Origin: CAIMWS01 sp964409245
GTDB taxonomy: Bacteria; Verrucomicrobiota; Verrucomicrobiia; Limisphaerales; UBA1319
Direction: 5' to 3'
Assembly (NCBI GenBank): GCA_964409245.1
Contig: CAYPCQ010000038.1
Location: 1-64,000 of the forward strand
DNA length: 64,000 nucleotides
Part shown: positions 52,776 to 62,364 of the stretch, piece after piece
Layout: every line of letters starts with the position of its first letter
Numbering within the stretch: the first letter of the stretch is position 1
Notes under the pieces: generated by a model
Told to the model about the DNA's origin: nothing
The model's database searches: none
The model's input: only the letters and a program-made list of their open reading frames with translations
Program-made: the position numbers and the translations under genes

Positions 52776-53594
52776 GTGCTGCCAGTGAAGATTCTATTTA
52801 TCGGGGACATTGTGGGGGAGCCAGGGCGGCGGGCGGTGAAACAGTTGGTTCCCCATCTGCGCAAGCAATATGATTTGGACATCGTTGTGGCCAACGGTGA
52901 GAATGCCGCCGGCGGGTCAGGCATCACCGGCAATACGGCGGCGGATATTTTCTCCGCCGGAGTGAATATCATCACCACCGGCGACCATGTGTGGGATCAA
53001 AAAGAGTCCAACACCCTGCTGGGCCAGGATTCGCGCCTTTTGCGCCCGATCAACTACCCGCCGGGCACCATTGGGCACGGCAGCGCCTTGGTGGAGATGC
53101 CTTTCAAGCCCGCGCTGGCGGTCATCAATCTCCAGGGCCGGGTTTTCATGCCCGACCTGGAAAATCCCTTTGTGAGCATCGACGTGGAAGTGAACCGCTT
53201 GCGGGCCAAAACACGCCTGATTTTGGTCGATATCCACGCTGAAGCCACCTCGGAAAAAATCGCCCTCGGCCGGTTCCTGGATGGCCGGGTGAGCGCCGTG
53301 ATCGGCACCCACACCCATGTGCAAACCGCCGATGAACAGATTTTCCCTGGCGGCACCGCTTTTCTCTCGGACGCGGGCTTCACCGGCCCTCACGAAAGTG
53401 TGCTTGGCCGCGAAATCGAACCGGTGATCAGGAAATTCATGACCTGCCAGCCGCAGCGTTTTCCGGTCGCCACCGGTCGCGTTTTGCTGCAAGGCGCCAT
53501 CGTCACCATCCAGGAAGACACGGGGCGGGCCACGCACATCCAAAGGATCTCCGAACCGCTGCCGCACCTGGCCACCGGCCCCACCGGCGGATAA
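52776..53594 (+). CDS. ymdB: YmdB-family metallophosphoesterase (2',3'-cyclic nucleotide phosphodiesterase type)
   Basis: 272 residues. GTG at 52776 has AGG seven bases upstream; GTG at 52785 would give the usual M-K-I-L-F-I-G-D-I-V-G start. Metal ligands are conserved: G-D-I-V-G, A-N-G-E-N-A-A-G-G-S-G-I-T, T-T-G-D-H-V-W-D-Q-K, D-I-H-A-E-A-T-S-E-K and G-T-H-T-H-V-Q-T-A-D. YmdB proteins cleave cyclic nucleotides and affect RNA levels and biofilm behaviour in Bacillus; this is known of the family, not shown here. Codirectional with the antiporter 94 bases upstream. Confidence 0.95.
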   Translation: MLPVKILFIGDIVGEPGRRAVKQLVPHLRKQYDLDIVVANGENAAGGSGITGNTAADIFSAGVNIITTGDHVWDQKESNTLLGQDSRLLRPINYPPGTIGHGSALVEMPFKPALAVINLQGRVFMPDLENPFVSIDVEVNRLRAKTRLILVDIHAEATSEKIALGRFLDGRVSAVIGTHTHVQTADEQIFPGGTAFLSDAGFTGPHESVLGREIEPVIRKFMTCQPQRFPVATGRVLLQGAIVTIQEDTGRATHIQRISEPLPHLATGPTGG

Positions 53595-53640
53595 GGAAGA
53601 GGGCGCGGTGCCGCGCGGCAGCCGGGTCCAGGCAATTGGC

Positions 53641-54078
53641 TCAGGGTTCCAAGGCTTTTTGGACGGCGGCTTCCAATTCGCGCATCGGGAATGGCTTCCA
53701 AATCACCGGTACATCGACCTGGCGGATAAACTCCTGCCAATAGGGGTCCGCCCGATGGCCGCTCATGAACACGAAGCGTTTGCACAAGTGCGGTTTGGCC
53801 CGCTCCACCCCTTTGTAGAAAAGATCCCCGGGCAGGTCCGGCATCACCAGGTCGCTCAAAATGACGTCGAAATCCTGGGCGACGACTCTCCGCATGCCTT
53901 CCACGCCGCTGGTCACGCAGGTGACTTTAAAGTTTTTTGATTCCAGGAACATTTTAAGCAAGGCCGCAAAATCCACCTCATCCTCCAACATGAGGACGTG
54001 CTTCCTTTGGGGAGGCGGTTGCTCACAAGGAGAACTATTGGCCTTCGGTTCCTGGTCTGCCATTTCCTGTTTGTTCAT
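53641..54078 (-). CDS. Stand-alone response regulator receiver domain
   Basis: 145 residues. REC fold with the acidic pair E32/D33 (L-M-L-E-D-E), phospho-acceptor D76 (I-L-S-D-L-V-M-P), S106 (F-M-S-G-H) and K128 (I-W-K-P-F). There is no output domain and no kinase nearby, so it may act as a phosphate sink or by protein contact, or be fed by a distant hybrid kinase. An ~25-residue Gln/Pro-rich tail precedes the domain. Convergent with ymdB across 46 bp. Confidence 0.9.
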   Translation of the reverse strand: MNKQEMADQEPKANSSPCEQPPPQRKHVLMLEDEVDFAALLKMFLESKNFKVTCVTSGVEGMRRVVAQDFDVILSDLVMPDLPGDLFYKGVERAKPHLCKRFVFMSGHRADPYWQEFIRQVDVPVIWKPFPMRELEAAVQKALEP

Positions 54079-54104
54079 AGCCTTTGCTCATTTAGCCGGG
54101 TTCA

Positions 54105-54230
54105 GGCAGTTGGATCAGTCGTGCGGGCTGGATCTTTTTGGGCCAGACACTCGACATTCGCCACTGATCCCGATCAGATCGGGACGGCTCACTTCCCGTC
54201 TTGCGCAATAATCTGCGGCGCAATCACCTT
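54105..54230. repeat. ~125-bp dispersed repeat, copy 1
   Basis: TTCAGGCAGTTGGATCAGTC through ATCTGCGGCGCAATCACC. The reverse complement of 62389-62512 aligns over its length with about 75-80 percent identity by eye. Its core, CCCGATCAGATCGGG, is a perfect palindrome around a single A. Located in the gap between the receiver gene and the ASKHA gene. Confidence 0.7.
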
Positions 54231-54572
54231 TATCCCAACTGCGTGGAAACGGCTTGGCGTTTTGGACGCCGATTGCCGTGCATTATGCGCCAGCCTTGGC
54301 GCTAACACAATCACAGACTCACCCCCGCGGCGATCGGCATCAGGGTCATGGTCATAAAAACATCCACCCCTTACAATAGCATTCGCGAGCGGGCCATGCA
54401 GTGGGATTTTTGCACCGGACCATTTGCACCCCTGATCGCGGGCATAATTAACCGTGCTCCTTCCTTGGTGGGGGGGGATTCCGCTGGCCGCCAGGCGCAT
54501 TTGAATCCTGGCAGCGGGGAGAGGAGCGGTTAGCCATTGCAAATTTTTTTGATCACGCCATTTTGTGGGCAC
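54231..54572. other. Intergenic region upstream of the ASKHA gene
   Basis: No gene supported. An eight-G run (54471-54478) is present. The last 40 bases include an AT-rich patch (TTGCAAATTTTTTTGATCAC) that may hold the promoter of the ASKHA gene. Confidence 0.4.
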
Positions 54573-56090
54573 ATGAAAACGCGACTGGTGCGGCTGATTT
54601 TACAGCCTTTTGGCAAAACCGTGGAGGTGCCCGAGGGCACGCCGCTGCAGGAAGTGCTCTTTGCCCACGGCGTGGAGTTCCCCTGCGGCGGCAAAGGCCG
54701 CTGCCGCGGCTGCCGGGTGAAGGTGCTGGCGGGCGATCTGCCCCTCACGTCCGCCCAGCGGGATCGTTTGTCGGCGGCGGAGCAGGCGGCGGGCTGGCGC
54801 ATGGCCTGCCAGGGCCAGGCGGCGGATGGGCTGGTGCTGGAACTGGCCCAGTGGGAGGCCTCCATCCTCACGGACCATTCGCAGTTTGAGTTCACCCCCC
54901 GGCCCGGTTTGGGGGTGGCGGTGGATTTGGGCACCACCACCCTGGTGGCGCAGTTGCTGGATCTGCAGACCGCCAGCGTGCTCGCCGTGGCCACCGCCCT
55001 TAATTCGCAGGCGCAATTCGGCGCCGATATTATGAGCCGCGTGCAATATGCCCTGACCCCGGAAGGCCGGGACCGGCTGCGGCAGATGATCCGGGACCAG
55101 CTCGGCGGCATGATCCAGGATTTGCTGGCCGGCAGCGGGCGGGCGGGAACCCCGGTCGATACGGTGGTGCTGGCTGGCAATACCGTCATGCACCACCTGT
55201 TCTGCGGACTGGATCCGGAACCGCTGTCCCGCTACCCCTTTGAGCCGGCCGAGCTGGACCGCCAGGTGTTCACGGACACCGCGCTGGGTTGGTCCCTGGG
55301 CGGGCAAACCAGCGTGCAGTTCCTGCCCTGCCTCGGCGGTTTTGTGGGGAGCGACATCCTGGCGGGCATCCTGGCCTGCGGCCAGGCGCAAAGCAGCGAC
55401 CTGACGGTGCTGCTGGACTTGGGCACCAACGGCGAGGTGGTGGTGGGCAACCGGGACCGCCTGTTTTGCGCCTCCACGGCCGCCGGGCCGGCCTTTGAGG
55501 GCGCCCGCATTTCCATGGGGATGCGGGCCGCCACCGGCGCCATCTCGGAAGTGACAGTGGCCGGGGGCGCCTATCAATGCAAGGTTCTGGGGCAAACCGA
55601 GCCCCGCGGCCTCTGCGGCAGCGGCTTGGTGGATGCCGTGGCGGCCGGCCTGGAATTGGGCGACATCCTGCCCAGCGGCCGGCTGGCCAAAAAGACGGAG
55701 CCAATCCGGCTGGCCCCCCCGGTTTGCGTGACCCAGGCGGACATCCGTGAGCTGCAGCTGGCCAAAGGCGCCATCGCCGCCGGCCTCCGCATGCTGCTGG
55801 ATCAATGGGGCGCCAAAAGCTCGGAGGTGGCGCGCGTTTACCTGGCGGGCGCCTTCGGCAACTACATCAACCGGCACAGCGCCCGGCGCATCGGCTTGTT
55901 CGACTTTGCTCCCGACCAGGTGGAGCCCTCCGGCAATACCGCTTTGCTCGGCGCCAAAATGGCGCTCTTCCCCCGCCCTCCCGAAAATGGCGATTACCTC
56001 GATCTCCGCCGCCGGGTCAGCCACCTTTCCCTCAGCGCGGATCCGCAGTTCCAGGACATCTACGCCGAGGCCATGGGATTTGATTCCTGA
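54573..56090 (+). CDS. 2Fe-2S ferredoxin-ASKHA protein (RACE/DUF4445, corrinoid-protein activator type)
   Basis: 505 residues from the ATG at 54573. N-terminal ferredoxin (residues ~1-90): C-G-G-K-G-R-C-R-G-C gives three cysteines and M-A-C-Q the fourth. From ~115 an actin-like ATPase (ASKHA) fold begins: VAVDLGTTTLVAQLLD, LNSQAQFGADIMSRVQYAL, VVLAGNTVMHHLFCGL, V-L-L-D-L-G-T-N-G-E-V, L-C-G-S-G-L-V-D-A-V and VYLAGAFGNYINRHSA. Such RACE proteins use ATP to reduce the Co(II) form of corrinoid methyltransferases. No corrinoid protein or methyltransferase gene lies in the window, so its partner is elsewhere. The GH51 gene runs toward it, tail to tail, four bases apart. Confidence 0.9.
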   Translation: MKTRLVRLILQPFGKTVEVPEGTPLQEVLFAHGVEFPCGGKGRCRGCRVKVLAGDLPLTSAQRDRLSAAEQAAGWRMACQGQAADGLVLELAQWEASILTDHSQFEFTPRPGLGVAVDLGTTTLVAQLLDLQTASVLAVATALNSQAQFGADIMSRVQYALTPEGRDRLRQMIRDQLGGMIQDLLAGSGRAGTPVDTVVLAGNTVMHHLFCGLDPEPLSRYPFEPAELDRQVFTDTALGWSLGGQTSVQFLPCLGGFVGSDILAGILACGQAQSSDLTVLLDLGTNGEVVVGNRDRLFCASTAAGPAFEGARISMGMRAATGAISEVTVAGGAYQCKVLGQTEPRGLCGSGLVDAVAAGLELGDILPSGRLAKKTEPIRLAPPVCVTQADIRELQLAKGAIAAGLRMLLDQWGAKSSEVARVYLAGAFGNYINRHSARRIGLFDFAPDQVEPSGNTALLGAKMALFPRPPENGDYLDLRRRVSHLSLSADPQFQDIYAEAMGFDS

Positions 56091-56093
56091 GGG

Positions 56094-58478
56094 TCACTTT
56101 TCCACGTGCCAGGTCAGCACCGTCAAAGACAAGGCCGGGAAGCGGTAGGTGAAGCGGGGGGCGCCCACCGGGTGGGTTGAGGCCCGGGCGGCCACGCGGT
56201 CGGGATCGCCGAAGGAATTCTGGGCATCGGGCTCACCGGCCTGATCGCGATCGGCCAGGGTGTGGACGGCCAGCGTCTGGCCGCTCCGTCCGAAAGCCGA
56301 AAAATCCACCGTCCGGGCCAGCTCCTGGAGCGTGTAATTCACCGCAAAAAGCGCCACTTCCGCCCCCTCCCCCGACCGGGTGGCGCTCAAGTCCAGGCCG
56401 GTGTTGACGGGGTATCCCGAGTGGATGCGCAGCGGGCGCCGCCCCGCCAGGGTGGCATAGAGCTGCTGGGCATGGTAGGTGGGCCGCCGGTATAGGCGGT
56501 GGTTGTCCGTGTGCAGGATGCCCGAGCCGAAGCTGTTGATGAGGTTCGACCGGTTCGCGATTTCCACGAGGCCGCAATGGCGGTGCAGCAGGTTGTGATA
56601 CCGCGCGCAGGCCAGCGCGTTTTCCAGGGTCATCAGCTTGGCGCGGCCCAGGCCCATGTCGCCCGCCGTGGTATTCCACTCGGTGACCGCCACTTTCACA
56701 TTCCGGCCCGGGGCGTTTTCCTGGATCAGCCGGGCCATCGTGGCCAGGCTGCTTTCTGAGGCCGCCAGGTCGGGCGTGTAATGATGCGGGCACACGTAGT
56801 CGAAATATTGCCCGGCCTGGCGCAGCAGCCCGGCCGTAGGGAATGAGGAAAACAGCCGGATGGATGGATCCACGGCTTTCATGGCGGCGCAAAATCCGGG
56901 CGCCTGCGCCTCGTATTCGCTGCCGGACAGCTCGTTGCCCACCTGCCAGAACCGCACCCGGTACGGCTCCGGGGGCCCGTTGCGGGCACGCCAGGCGCCC
57001 ATGGGGGTATTGGTGGACCCATTGAAGTATTCCACCTCGCCGGCGGCGTCGCGCGGGGTCCGTTGGGAGCAGCGCACGCAGATCAGCGGCTCAGCCCCCA
57101 CCGCCTGGCAGAACTGCACGAACTCCTCCAGCCCCGGCCCGGTGGGCTGCAGGCCGCCCCAGGCACGGAATGGCCGGCGGTGGTCGGGATCGCCAATGGT
57201 GTCCAGCCAGTTGAATTCCCCCAGCGACGGTTCGTCGAGAGCGCTGCCGCCAAACCGGATCACCCCCGGCTTGAGCGCCCGGACGGCCTCCACCACATCC
57301 CGGCGCCAGCCGCCCACGGTATCGGCCGGCCGGAGGGAAGCATTGTCCAGCCAGAGCGTGCCCGGGCCGCGGAACTCGAAGGCCAGGGTGGCATTGGCAT
57401 CCCGCCCCGCGGGTGTCAGGCGGGTGGTGAATTTCCGCCAATCCGGGCCCGGCTGGAATTCGCCCCGGGCGTAAACCTGGCCTTCCTGGTGCAGCCGCCA
57501 GCGCACCGGCCCCGCCACCCCGGCCATCTTCAGCCAGCACTGCAGCTCCAGCGCCTCCCCGGGATCCACATAGATTCCGTCCTGCGCCAGCCCCAGCGTG
57601 CAGGGGACCGCCTCGCGGGCCTCGATTTTTTGCGAGGTTTCCCCGCTGATTTTTGCCGAGCGGTCCAGGGCATAGCGGCCGCGGTTCACCGCTCCGGTGG
57701 GATACCACGGCTTTTCCTTGAAATCGGTCTCCTTGATGAAGGCGAACTTGTAGGCCGAAAGGCCCTCGAAGCCACCGTCGTAAATTTTTTCCGCCCACAT
57801 CGCCGGCACCAGATCGCAGAGATACTCCACGAATTGGCCATATTGCAGGGGGCTGATTTCCCCCGCCACCAGCGGTTCGCTGGCCACCCGGATTTCCCCC
57901 TGGGCCAGATCGATCTCCTCCAGCTGGACCTGGTCAAACCAAACCGTGCCGGTGCCCTTCCCGAACCCGACAAAAAAGAGGCACAAACGGACGCGCCCAT
58001 CGGGCGGCGCCTGGAAGCAGGTGGCCACCGGGGTCCACCCGGTATCGCCCCGATGGCTGGCCGCGGAGGCAATCAGCCCCGCCCCTTGCGGCCGCTGGAC
58101 CTGCAGCGTGGCGCAAGTGTCGGATCCGTGCGGGTCCAGCGCCCGGGTCCGCACCATCCCGCCGAAGCGGTGCCATCCGTTTGGCCGGAGCTGCAATTCC
58201 TGGCCCAGGGCGGTGTCCGAAGGCTCGTCCGCCTCAACCCGGAGCGCCTGGCGGCCGGCGCGGAAGATCCCGGTATCCAGCGCCAATTTGGGCGCCGCCC
58301 CATAGACATGCAATTCCCAGCCGTTGGTAGGCTGGGGTTCTTCAAATCCGCCGTTCACCAGGTTGGTCGCCACCATCGCGTTGGTGCGCCCGATGGCGAT
58401 CCCGAGTAAAATATTCAGGAGGAGCCCGGCCCAGGCGCCTGGACGCCGGGAGGAAAGGCCTCGTTGTGGTTGGTGCAT
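56094..58478 (-). CDS. GH51-type alpha-L-arabinofuranosidase, exported, with N-terminal CBM-like region
   Basis: 794 residues from the ATG at 58478, which has GGAAAGGAAG nine bases upstream and begins an export signal (GAWAGLLLNILLGIAIGRTN). Two jelly-roll modules come first (residues ~35-200, with NLVNGGFEEPQPTNGWELHV), then the GH51 start I-S-P-L-Q-Y-G-Q-F-V-E-Y-L-C. The catalytic TIM barrel shows I-R-F-G-G-S near 420, acid/base Glu in W-Q-V-G-N-E-L near 512, and nucleophile Glu in V-T-E-W-N near 598. A C-terminal beta-sandwich follows. It removes alpha-L-arabinofuranose from arabinan, arabinoxylan or arabinogalactan. Probably transcribed behind the MscS gene 74 bp upstream. Confidence 0.9.
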   Translation of the reverse strand: MHQPQRGLSSRRPGAWAGLLLNILLGIAIGRTNAMVATNLVNGGFEEPQPTNGWELHVYGAAPKLALDTGIFRAGRQALRVEADEPSDTALGQELQLRPNGWHRFGGMVRTRALDPHGSDTCATLQVQRPQGAGLIASAASHRGDTGWTPVATCFQAPPDGRVRLCLFFVGFGKGTGTVWFDQVQLEEIDLAQGEIRVASEPLVAGEISPLQYGQFVEYLCDLVPAMWAEKIYDGGFEGLSAYKFAFIKETDFKEKPWYPTGAVNRGRYALDRSAKISGETSQKIEAREAVPCTLGLAQDGIYVDPGEALELQCWLKMAGVAGPVRWRLHQEGQVYARGEFQPGPDWRKFTTRLTPAGRDANATLAFEFRGPGTLWLDNASLRPADTVGGWRRDVVEAVRALKPGVIRFGGSALDEPSLGEFNWLDTIGDPDHRRPFRAWGGLQPTGPGLEEFVQFCQAVGAEPLICVRCSQRTPRDAAGEVEYFNGSTNTPMGAWRARNGPPEPYRVRFWQVGNELSGSEYEAQAPGFCAAMKAVDPSIRLFSSFPTAGLLRQAGQYFDYVCPHHYTPDLAASESSLATMARLIQENAPGRNVKVAVTEWNTTAGDMGLGRAKLMTLENALACARYHNLLHRHCGLVEIANRSNLINSFGSGILHTDNHRLYRRPTYHAQQLYATLAGRRPLRIHSGYPVNTGLDLSATRSGEGAEVALFAVNYTLQELARTVDFSAFGRSGQTLAVHTLADRDQAGEPDAQNSFGDPDRVAARASTHPVGAPRFTYRFPALSLTVLTWHVEK

Positions 58479-58552
58479 AAACTGGCTTCCTTTCCGAAGG
58501 TGCGGGTTATCCAATGGCGCGCCGCGGCGGGGATTGGTTCCCGCCGGCCACC

Positions 58553-59767
58553 CTACTTGGCCGCCGCCGGGGCGCCGGCCAGGCGGATGCCTTCCTGGTC
58601 GAACCGGCGCTTGATTTCCAGGTTGAAAGCCTGCCAGCCAGCCAGGCAGGCTTTGGAGTCCGTGGTCTTCCACCAATGCACCACCTGGATGTTCGGGCCG
58701 GAATCGGTGAACCGGTTGAAAGTGGTCAGCAGATCCGCGGTCTGGGGATGCTTTTTAAGGATCTCCTCCAGGATGGCCACCGCCCGCTGGATCTTTTCCA
58801 GGGGCAGGTCGCCGTTGAGGGCGAGGTTGATTTCCGTGCGGATATTGGGCCGGCGCGAAATGTTCGTGATGGTGGAATTGCCCATCGTCTTGTTCGGGAT
58901 GGCCACGAGGTGGCCGTCGGAATTCCGGATCTTCGTGCTGCGCATGCCGATGGCCTCCACGGTGCCTTCGACGGAGTCCATTTTGATGCGGTCGCCCACC
59001 ACGAACGGCTTGTCGAGGAACACGGCCACCGCCCCGAACAGGTTGGCCAGCGTGTCCTGCGCCGCCAGGCCCACCGCCAGGCCGCCGATGGAGAGGGAGG
59101 CCAGGATGCCCGTGATATTGAGGCCGAGGTTCTGGGAGGTCACCAGCACGGCGACGATGATCAAAAACACCCGGAGGGTTTTCCGCACCAGGGGAAACAA
59201 ATGCTCGTGGAAGGACTTATCCGCGCCCGGGGCCACGCGGTTGCGCCAATACCCGAGCAGCAGATCCGTGAACTTCAGCGACACATAAGTCAGCGAGATG
59301 GCCACCAGCAGCTTCATCCCCTTGGACAAATAATTGTGCAGCCAGGCCGGCCAGTGGAACAGGTCCAGGCCGATGTGCAGCAGGATGACAAACGCCACCA
59401 GCTTCACCGGGCCATGGATCAACTCCATCCAGGAGCAATCACGCGACCCAGCGGCGGGCCGGGCGATCCGCTCCAGCCTGGCTTGCACGAAGTAATCGCA
59501 CAGCCTGGCGAGGTAAAAGGCCAGGATGATATAAAGAGCAAAGGCCGCATATTTCCAAACCGGTTCGCCCATCACCTGCACCCCCTGCCACGGCGCCTGG
59601 CTCGCGGCCAGGCTGCTGTTGTCAGTCGCCGCTGCGGGGCCGGCCGGCTGGATGGTGGCTGCCGGTTTGGATTCCGGGGCCGGGCTGGGTTGTCCGGCGC
59701 GGATCCCCATCGCCAGAAAAACCCACAATCCCACGCCCATCAATAACCATGTCAGTTTCCTTTTCAT
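58553..59767 (-). CDS. MscS-type mechanosensitive channel
   Basis: 404 residues. An N-terminal signal-like helix (KLTWLLMGVGLWVFLAMGI), a Pro/Ala linker, then helices near 65, 110 and 145. The pore helix region has L-S-I-G-G-L-A-V-G-L-A-A-Q-D-T-L-A-N-L-F-G, the G-A-rich TM3 that defines MscS; the beta-domain follows with F-V-V-G-D-R-I, G-T-V-E-A-I-G-M-R-S-T and I-P-N-K. Opens under membrane tension to release solutes on osmotic downshock. Longer N-terminus than E. coli MscS. Confidence 0.95.
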   Translation of the reverse strand: MKRKLTWLLMGVGLWVFLAMGIRAGQPSPAPESKPAATIQPAGPAAATDNSSLAASQAPWQGVQVMGEPVWKYAAFALYIILAFYLARLCDYFVQARLERIARPAAGSRDCSWMELIHGPVKLVAFVILLHIGLDLFHWPAWLHNYLSKGMKLLVAISLTYVSLKFTDLLLGYWRNRVAPGADKSFHEHLFPLVRKTLRVFLIIVAVLVTSQNLGLNITGILASLSIGGLAVGLAAQDTLANLFGAVAVFLDKPFVVGDRIKMDSVEGTVEAIGMRSTKIRNSDGHLVAIPNKTMGNSTITNISRRPNIRTEINLALNGDLPLEKIQRAVAILEEILKKHPQTADLLTTFNRFTDSGPNIQVVHWWKTTDSKACLAGWQAFNLEIKRRFDQEGIRLAGAPAAAK

Positions 59768-60405
59768 CTTTTTTCAAGGCTTCAACCTGCTGCTAAAATA
59801 ACCGCTCCCAAGAACTGTGCAAAGCCTCTTCTGGAAAGCCTGGCAGCATGAAATTACACCCCCTCATCGCCATCCCTTCCCGTGGAAAACCATCCGGCCA
59901 CCGGCCATGGAGCATTCATCGCCAAGCCAAGGTGGGTGATATCAATTGGACCATTTTACCGTTTTTCAGACCCTTTCGACTGCGTTTTGTTGCCATGAGC
60001 CGCCTGGTGAAAACACGGCTCGAGCTAACCGATCCCGCCGATGGGGCGGCGGCCCGGCAGATACAGATGCGGCAGGTGCTGGCGCCAGCCTCGCGCCCGG
60101 GATCGCCCCTGCCCCACCTTCCTCGCCAAAATGAGCTGCCGTCCCGGGGCAAGCTTCCGCCTGATCACCTCTCCAACCCGGCTTTAGGGCAGCCCAGCTC
60201 TTTCGCGGCCGGGATTCACCCGGGGATTGACCCGCATCAAGCTTTTGCCCCATTATCACCCCATCCTTATGGATGATCCTGCTGCTGTGAGATGTTTGGA
60301 GTGGAGGAAGCCGGCCCGCCCGCGGGCGGGCGGGCGCCTGGCCGTGGCCGTGGCTGCGGCCGGCTTGGTTTCCCTGGCGCCGCCCCGCCTGTGCTCCTGC
60401 CCGGT
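59768..60405. other. Intergenic region between the MscS and permease genes
   Basis: No gene supported. A plus-strand open frame at 59848-60276 is Pro/Arg-rich, lacks a ribosome site and matches nothing recognisable. Contains a G+C-rich run of GGGC units (60318-60340). The divergent promoters of both genes must be here. Confidence 0.45.
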
Positions 60406-62364
60406 ATGAGCAGCGGCGCCTTCCACCGCCCCCGGAACCTCGACTGGAAGCGTGCCGCCGGGCTGCTTTACGGGGACTGGGGCACCAGCAAGGCTTACGT
60501 GATCGGCCTGGCGTTCCTCACGGCCAGCTATACCTCCCTGCCCATGATCATCCTGGTCAGCCTCCTGACCGGCCTGGTGGGCTACAACTACACCGTGGTC
60601 TGCAAACATTTCCCGGACGGAGGCGGGGTGTATTCCGCCGCCCGGGACCAAAGCCGCAACCTGGCGGTGATGGGCGCCCTGCTGCTGGTGGCCAATTTCA
60701 CCGTCACCGCCGCCCTCAGCGGCTGGTCCGCCATGCAGTATTTCAAGGTGCACCCCGCCTGGATCGGCCCGGCCACCATGCTGCTCATCGCCGTGGTGGG
60801 GTTGATCAACCTTTATGGCCCCAAGCACACCGGCAGCCTGGCGGTGACCATGGCGGTGCCCATGATGGTGGTGGTTTTGGCCATCGTGGCCTTGAGCATC
60901 CCTCATCTCACCACCGACTATTTGCAGCCCTTGAATCCCAGCTTCGGCGTTAATTGGCAATATTTCACCGGCATGATCCTCGCCCTCAGCGGCGTGGAAG
61001 CCATCGCCAATCTCACGGGCGTCATGAAGCTCGATTCCGGCTCCACCGTGGACCAGCCCTCGGTGGTCAGCACCTCGCGCAAGGCCATCTGGCCGGTGGC
61101 CATCGAGGTCGTCATCGGCACCTCCTTGCTGGGGTGGGCCATGCTTTCCATCCCCCCCACCCACTACGCCGGCCAGCCTCCCGCCAGCCAGGCGGAATTG
61201 CGCCCGGCCGCGCCGGCCGCCACCGTCCTGGGGGAGGTCGGCTCCGGCTCCTCCCAGCTCGCCGCGGATTCCGCCCCGGCCAGTGGCCGGCGGGCCATCG
61301 CCCGGTCCTCCAAAACCCAGGCCCAGGTGGCCGATTACATGGTCCGCCATCTCGCGGAATATTACGGGGAACTGACCTTCGGCAAAAAATTCGGCAAGCT
61401 CTTTGGCATCCTCGTCGGCATCCTCGTCGGCTTGCTGCTGCTCAGCGCGGTGAACACCGCGGTGAGCGCCCTGATCGGCCTCATCTACACCCTGGCCCGC
61501 GATGGCGAGATGCCCCGGGCTTTGACCCGCCTCAACCATTACGGCGTGCCCCGCTGGCCGCTGGCCATCTCCGTTTTGCTGCCCATCTTCGTGGTGGTCT
61601 TGAGCCCTGGCTTGGAATCCCTTGCCAATTTGTACGCCATCGGCGTCGTGGGCGCCATCGCTGTCAACCTCGGCTCCTGCACCTTCAACCTCAAGCTGTC
61701 GATGACCTGGCTGGAGCGCGGGGTCATGTGCCTGACTTTCTTCGTCCTCTTCGCCGTGGAGCTGACCATCGCCAAAACCAAGCCCGACGCCCTCTTTTTC
61801 GCCTGCTGCATCCTGGGCATTGGCCTGGCCGTGCGCTCCTTCAGCCAGAAACGGGCCGGCATGCGCACCGTCACCGTCCCCCACCAGGTGGCCGCCGCCG
61901 TGGCGCCGGAATCCTTTGCCCGGCTCAAGCTCAACCTCCAGGCCGGCCAATCCATCATGGTGGCCGCCCGCGGGGCCACCCCCATCCTCCGGTTCGCCAT
62001 GGAGGAAGCCGCCCTCCGCCAGGCCACCCTTTACGTGCTCTACGTGCGCGAGCTGGCCGTGAACCTCCCCGGCCCGCTGACCTTTGTCACACCCTTGAAA
62101 TGGGAGAACAATCCCGAAGCCGCCGAAATCATGTACGGCATGCTGGAGCTCGGCCAAAAAAACGGCGTCACGGTCGTCCCCCTCTACGCGGTCAGCGAAG
62201 ACCCCGCCGGCACCATCCTGGATCTCGCCGCCACCATCGGGGTGGACATGCTCATTTTGGGCGCCTCCCACCGCCACCGCCTCGTATCCATCCTCAAAGG
62301 CGATGTGGTGATCCAGGTCGCCCGCAGCCTCCCGGAAAACATCCAGCTCGTGCTCCACGGTTAA
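60406..62364 (+). CDS. APC-superfamily permease with a C-terminal UspA-like domain
   Basis: 652 residues from the ATG at 60406 (MSSGAFHRPRNLDWKRAAGL); the frame is open to 60292 but the extension is Pro/Gly/Arg-rich. Helix 1 region is Y-G-D-W-G-T-S-K-A-Y; P-D-G-G-G-V-Y-S-A-A-R sits in the TM2-3 loop, as in amino acid/polyamine APC carriers. Twelve helices end near 505. A ~70-residue Ala/Ser/Gln-rich loop (residues ~250-320) is inserted between helices. The last ~140 residues look like a universal-stress domain: S-I-M-V-A-A-R-G, T-L-Y-V-L-Y-V-R-E, GVDMLILGASHRHRLVSILK. APC-UspA fusions are known in bacteria; the solute is unknown. Confidence 0.85.
   Translation: MSSGAFHRPRNLDWKRAAGLLYGDWGTSKAYVIGLAFLTASYTSLPMIILVSLLTGLVGYNYTVVCKHFPDGGGVYSAARDQSRNLAVMGALLLVANFTVTAALSGWSAMQYFKVHPAWIGPATMLLIAVVGLINLYGPKHTGSLAVTMAVPMMVVVLAIVALSIPHLTTDYLQPLNPSFGVNWQYFTGMILALSGVEAIANLTGVMKLDSGSTVDQPSVVSTSRKAIWPVAIEVVIGTSLLGWAMLSIPPTHYAGQPPASQAELRPAAPAATVLGEVGSGSSQLAADSAPASGRRAIARSSKTQAQVADYMVRHLAEYYGELTFGKKFGKLFGILVGILVGLLLLSAVNTAVSALIGLIYTLARDGEMPRALTRLNHYGVPRWPLAISVLLPIFVVVLSPGLESLANLYAIGVVGAIAVNLGSCTFNLKLSMTWLERGVMCLTFFVLFAVELTIAKTKPDALFFACCILGIGLAVRSFSQKRAGMRTVTVPHQVAAAVAPESFARLKLNLQAGQSIMVAARGATPILRFAMEEAALRQATLYVLYVRELAVNLPGPLTFVTPLKWENNPEAAEIMYGMLELGQKNGVTVVPLYAVSEDPAGTILDLAATIGVDMLILGASHRHRLVSILKGDVVIQVARSLPENIQLVLHG

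Noticed and set aside
59848..60276. 142-residue plus-strand open frame
   Set aside because: Pro/Arg-rich composition, no Shine-Dalgarno, no family; the region is better read as intergenic.
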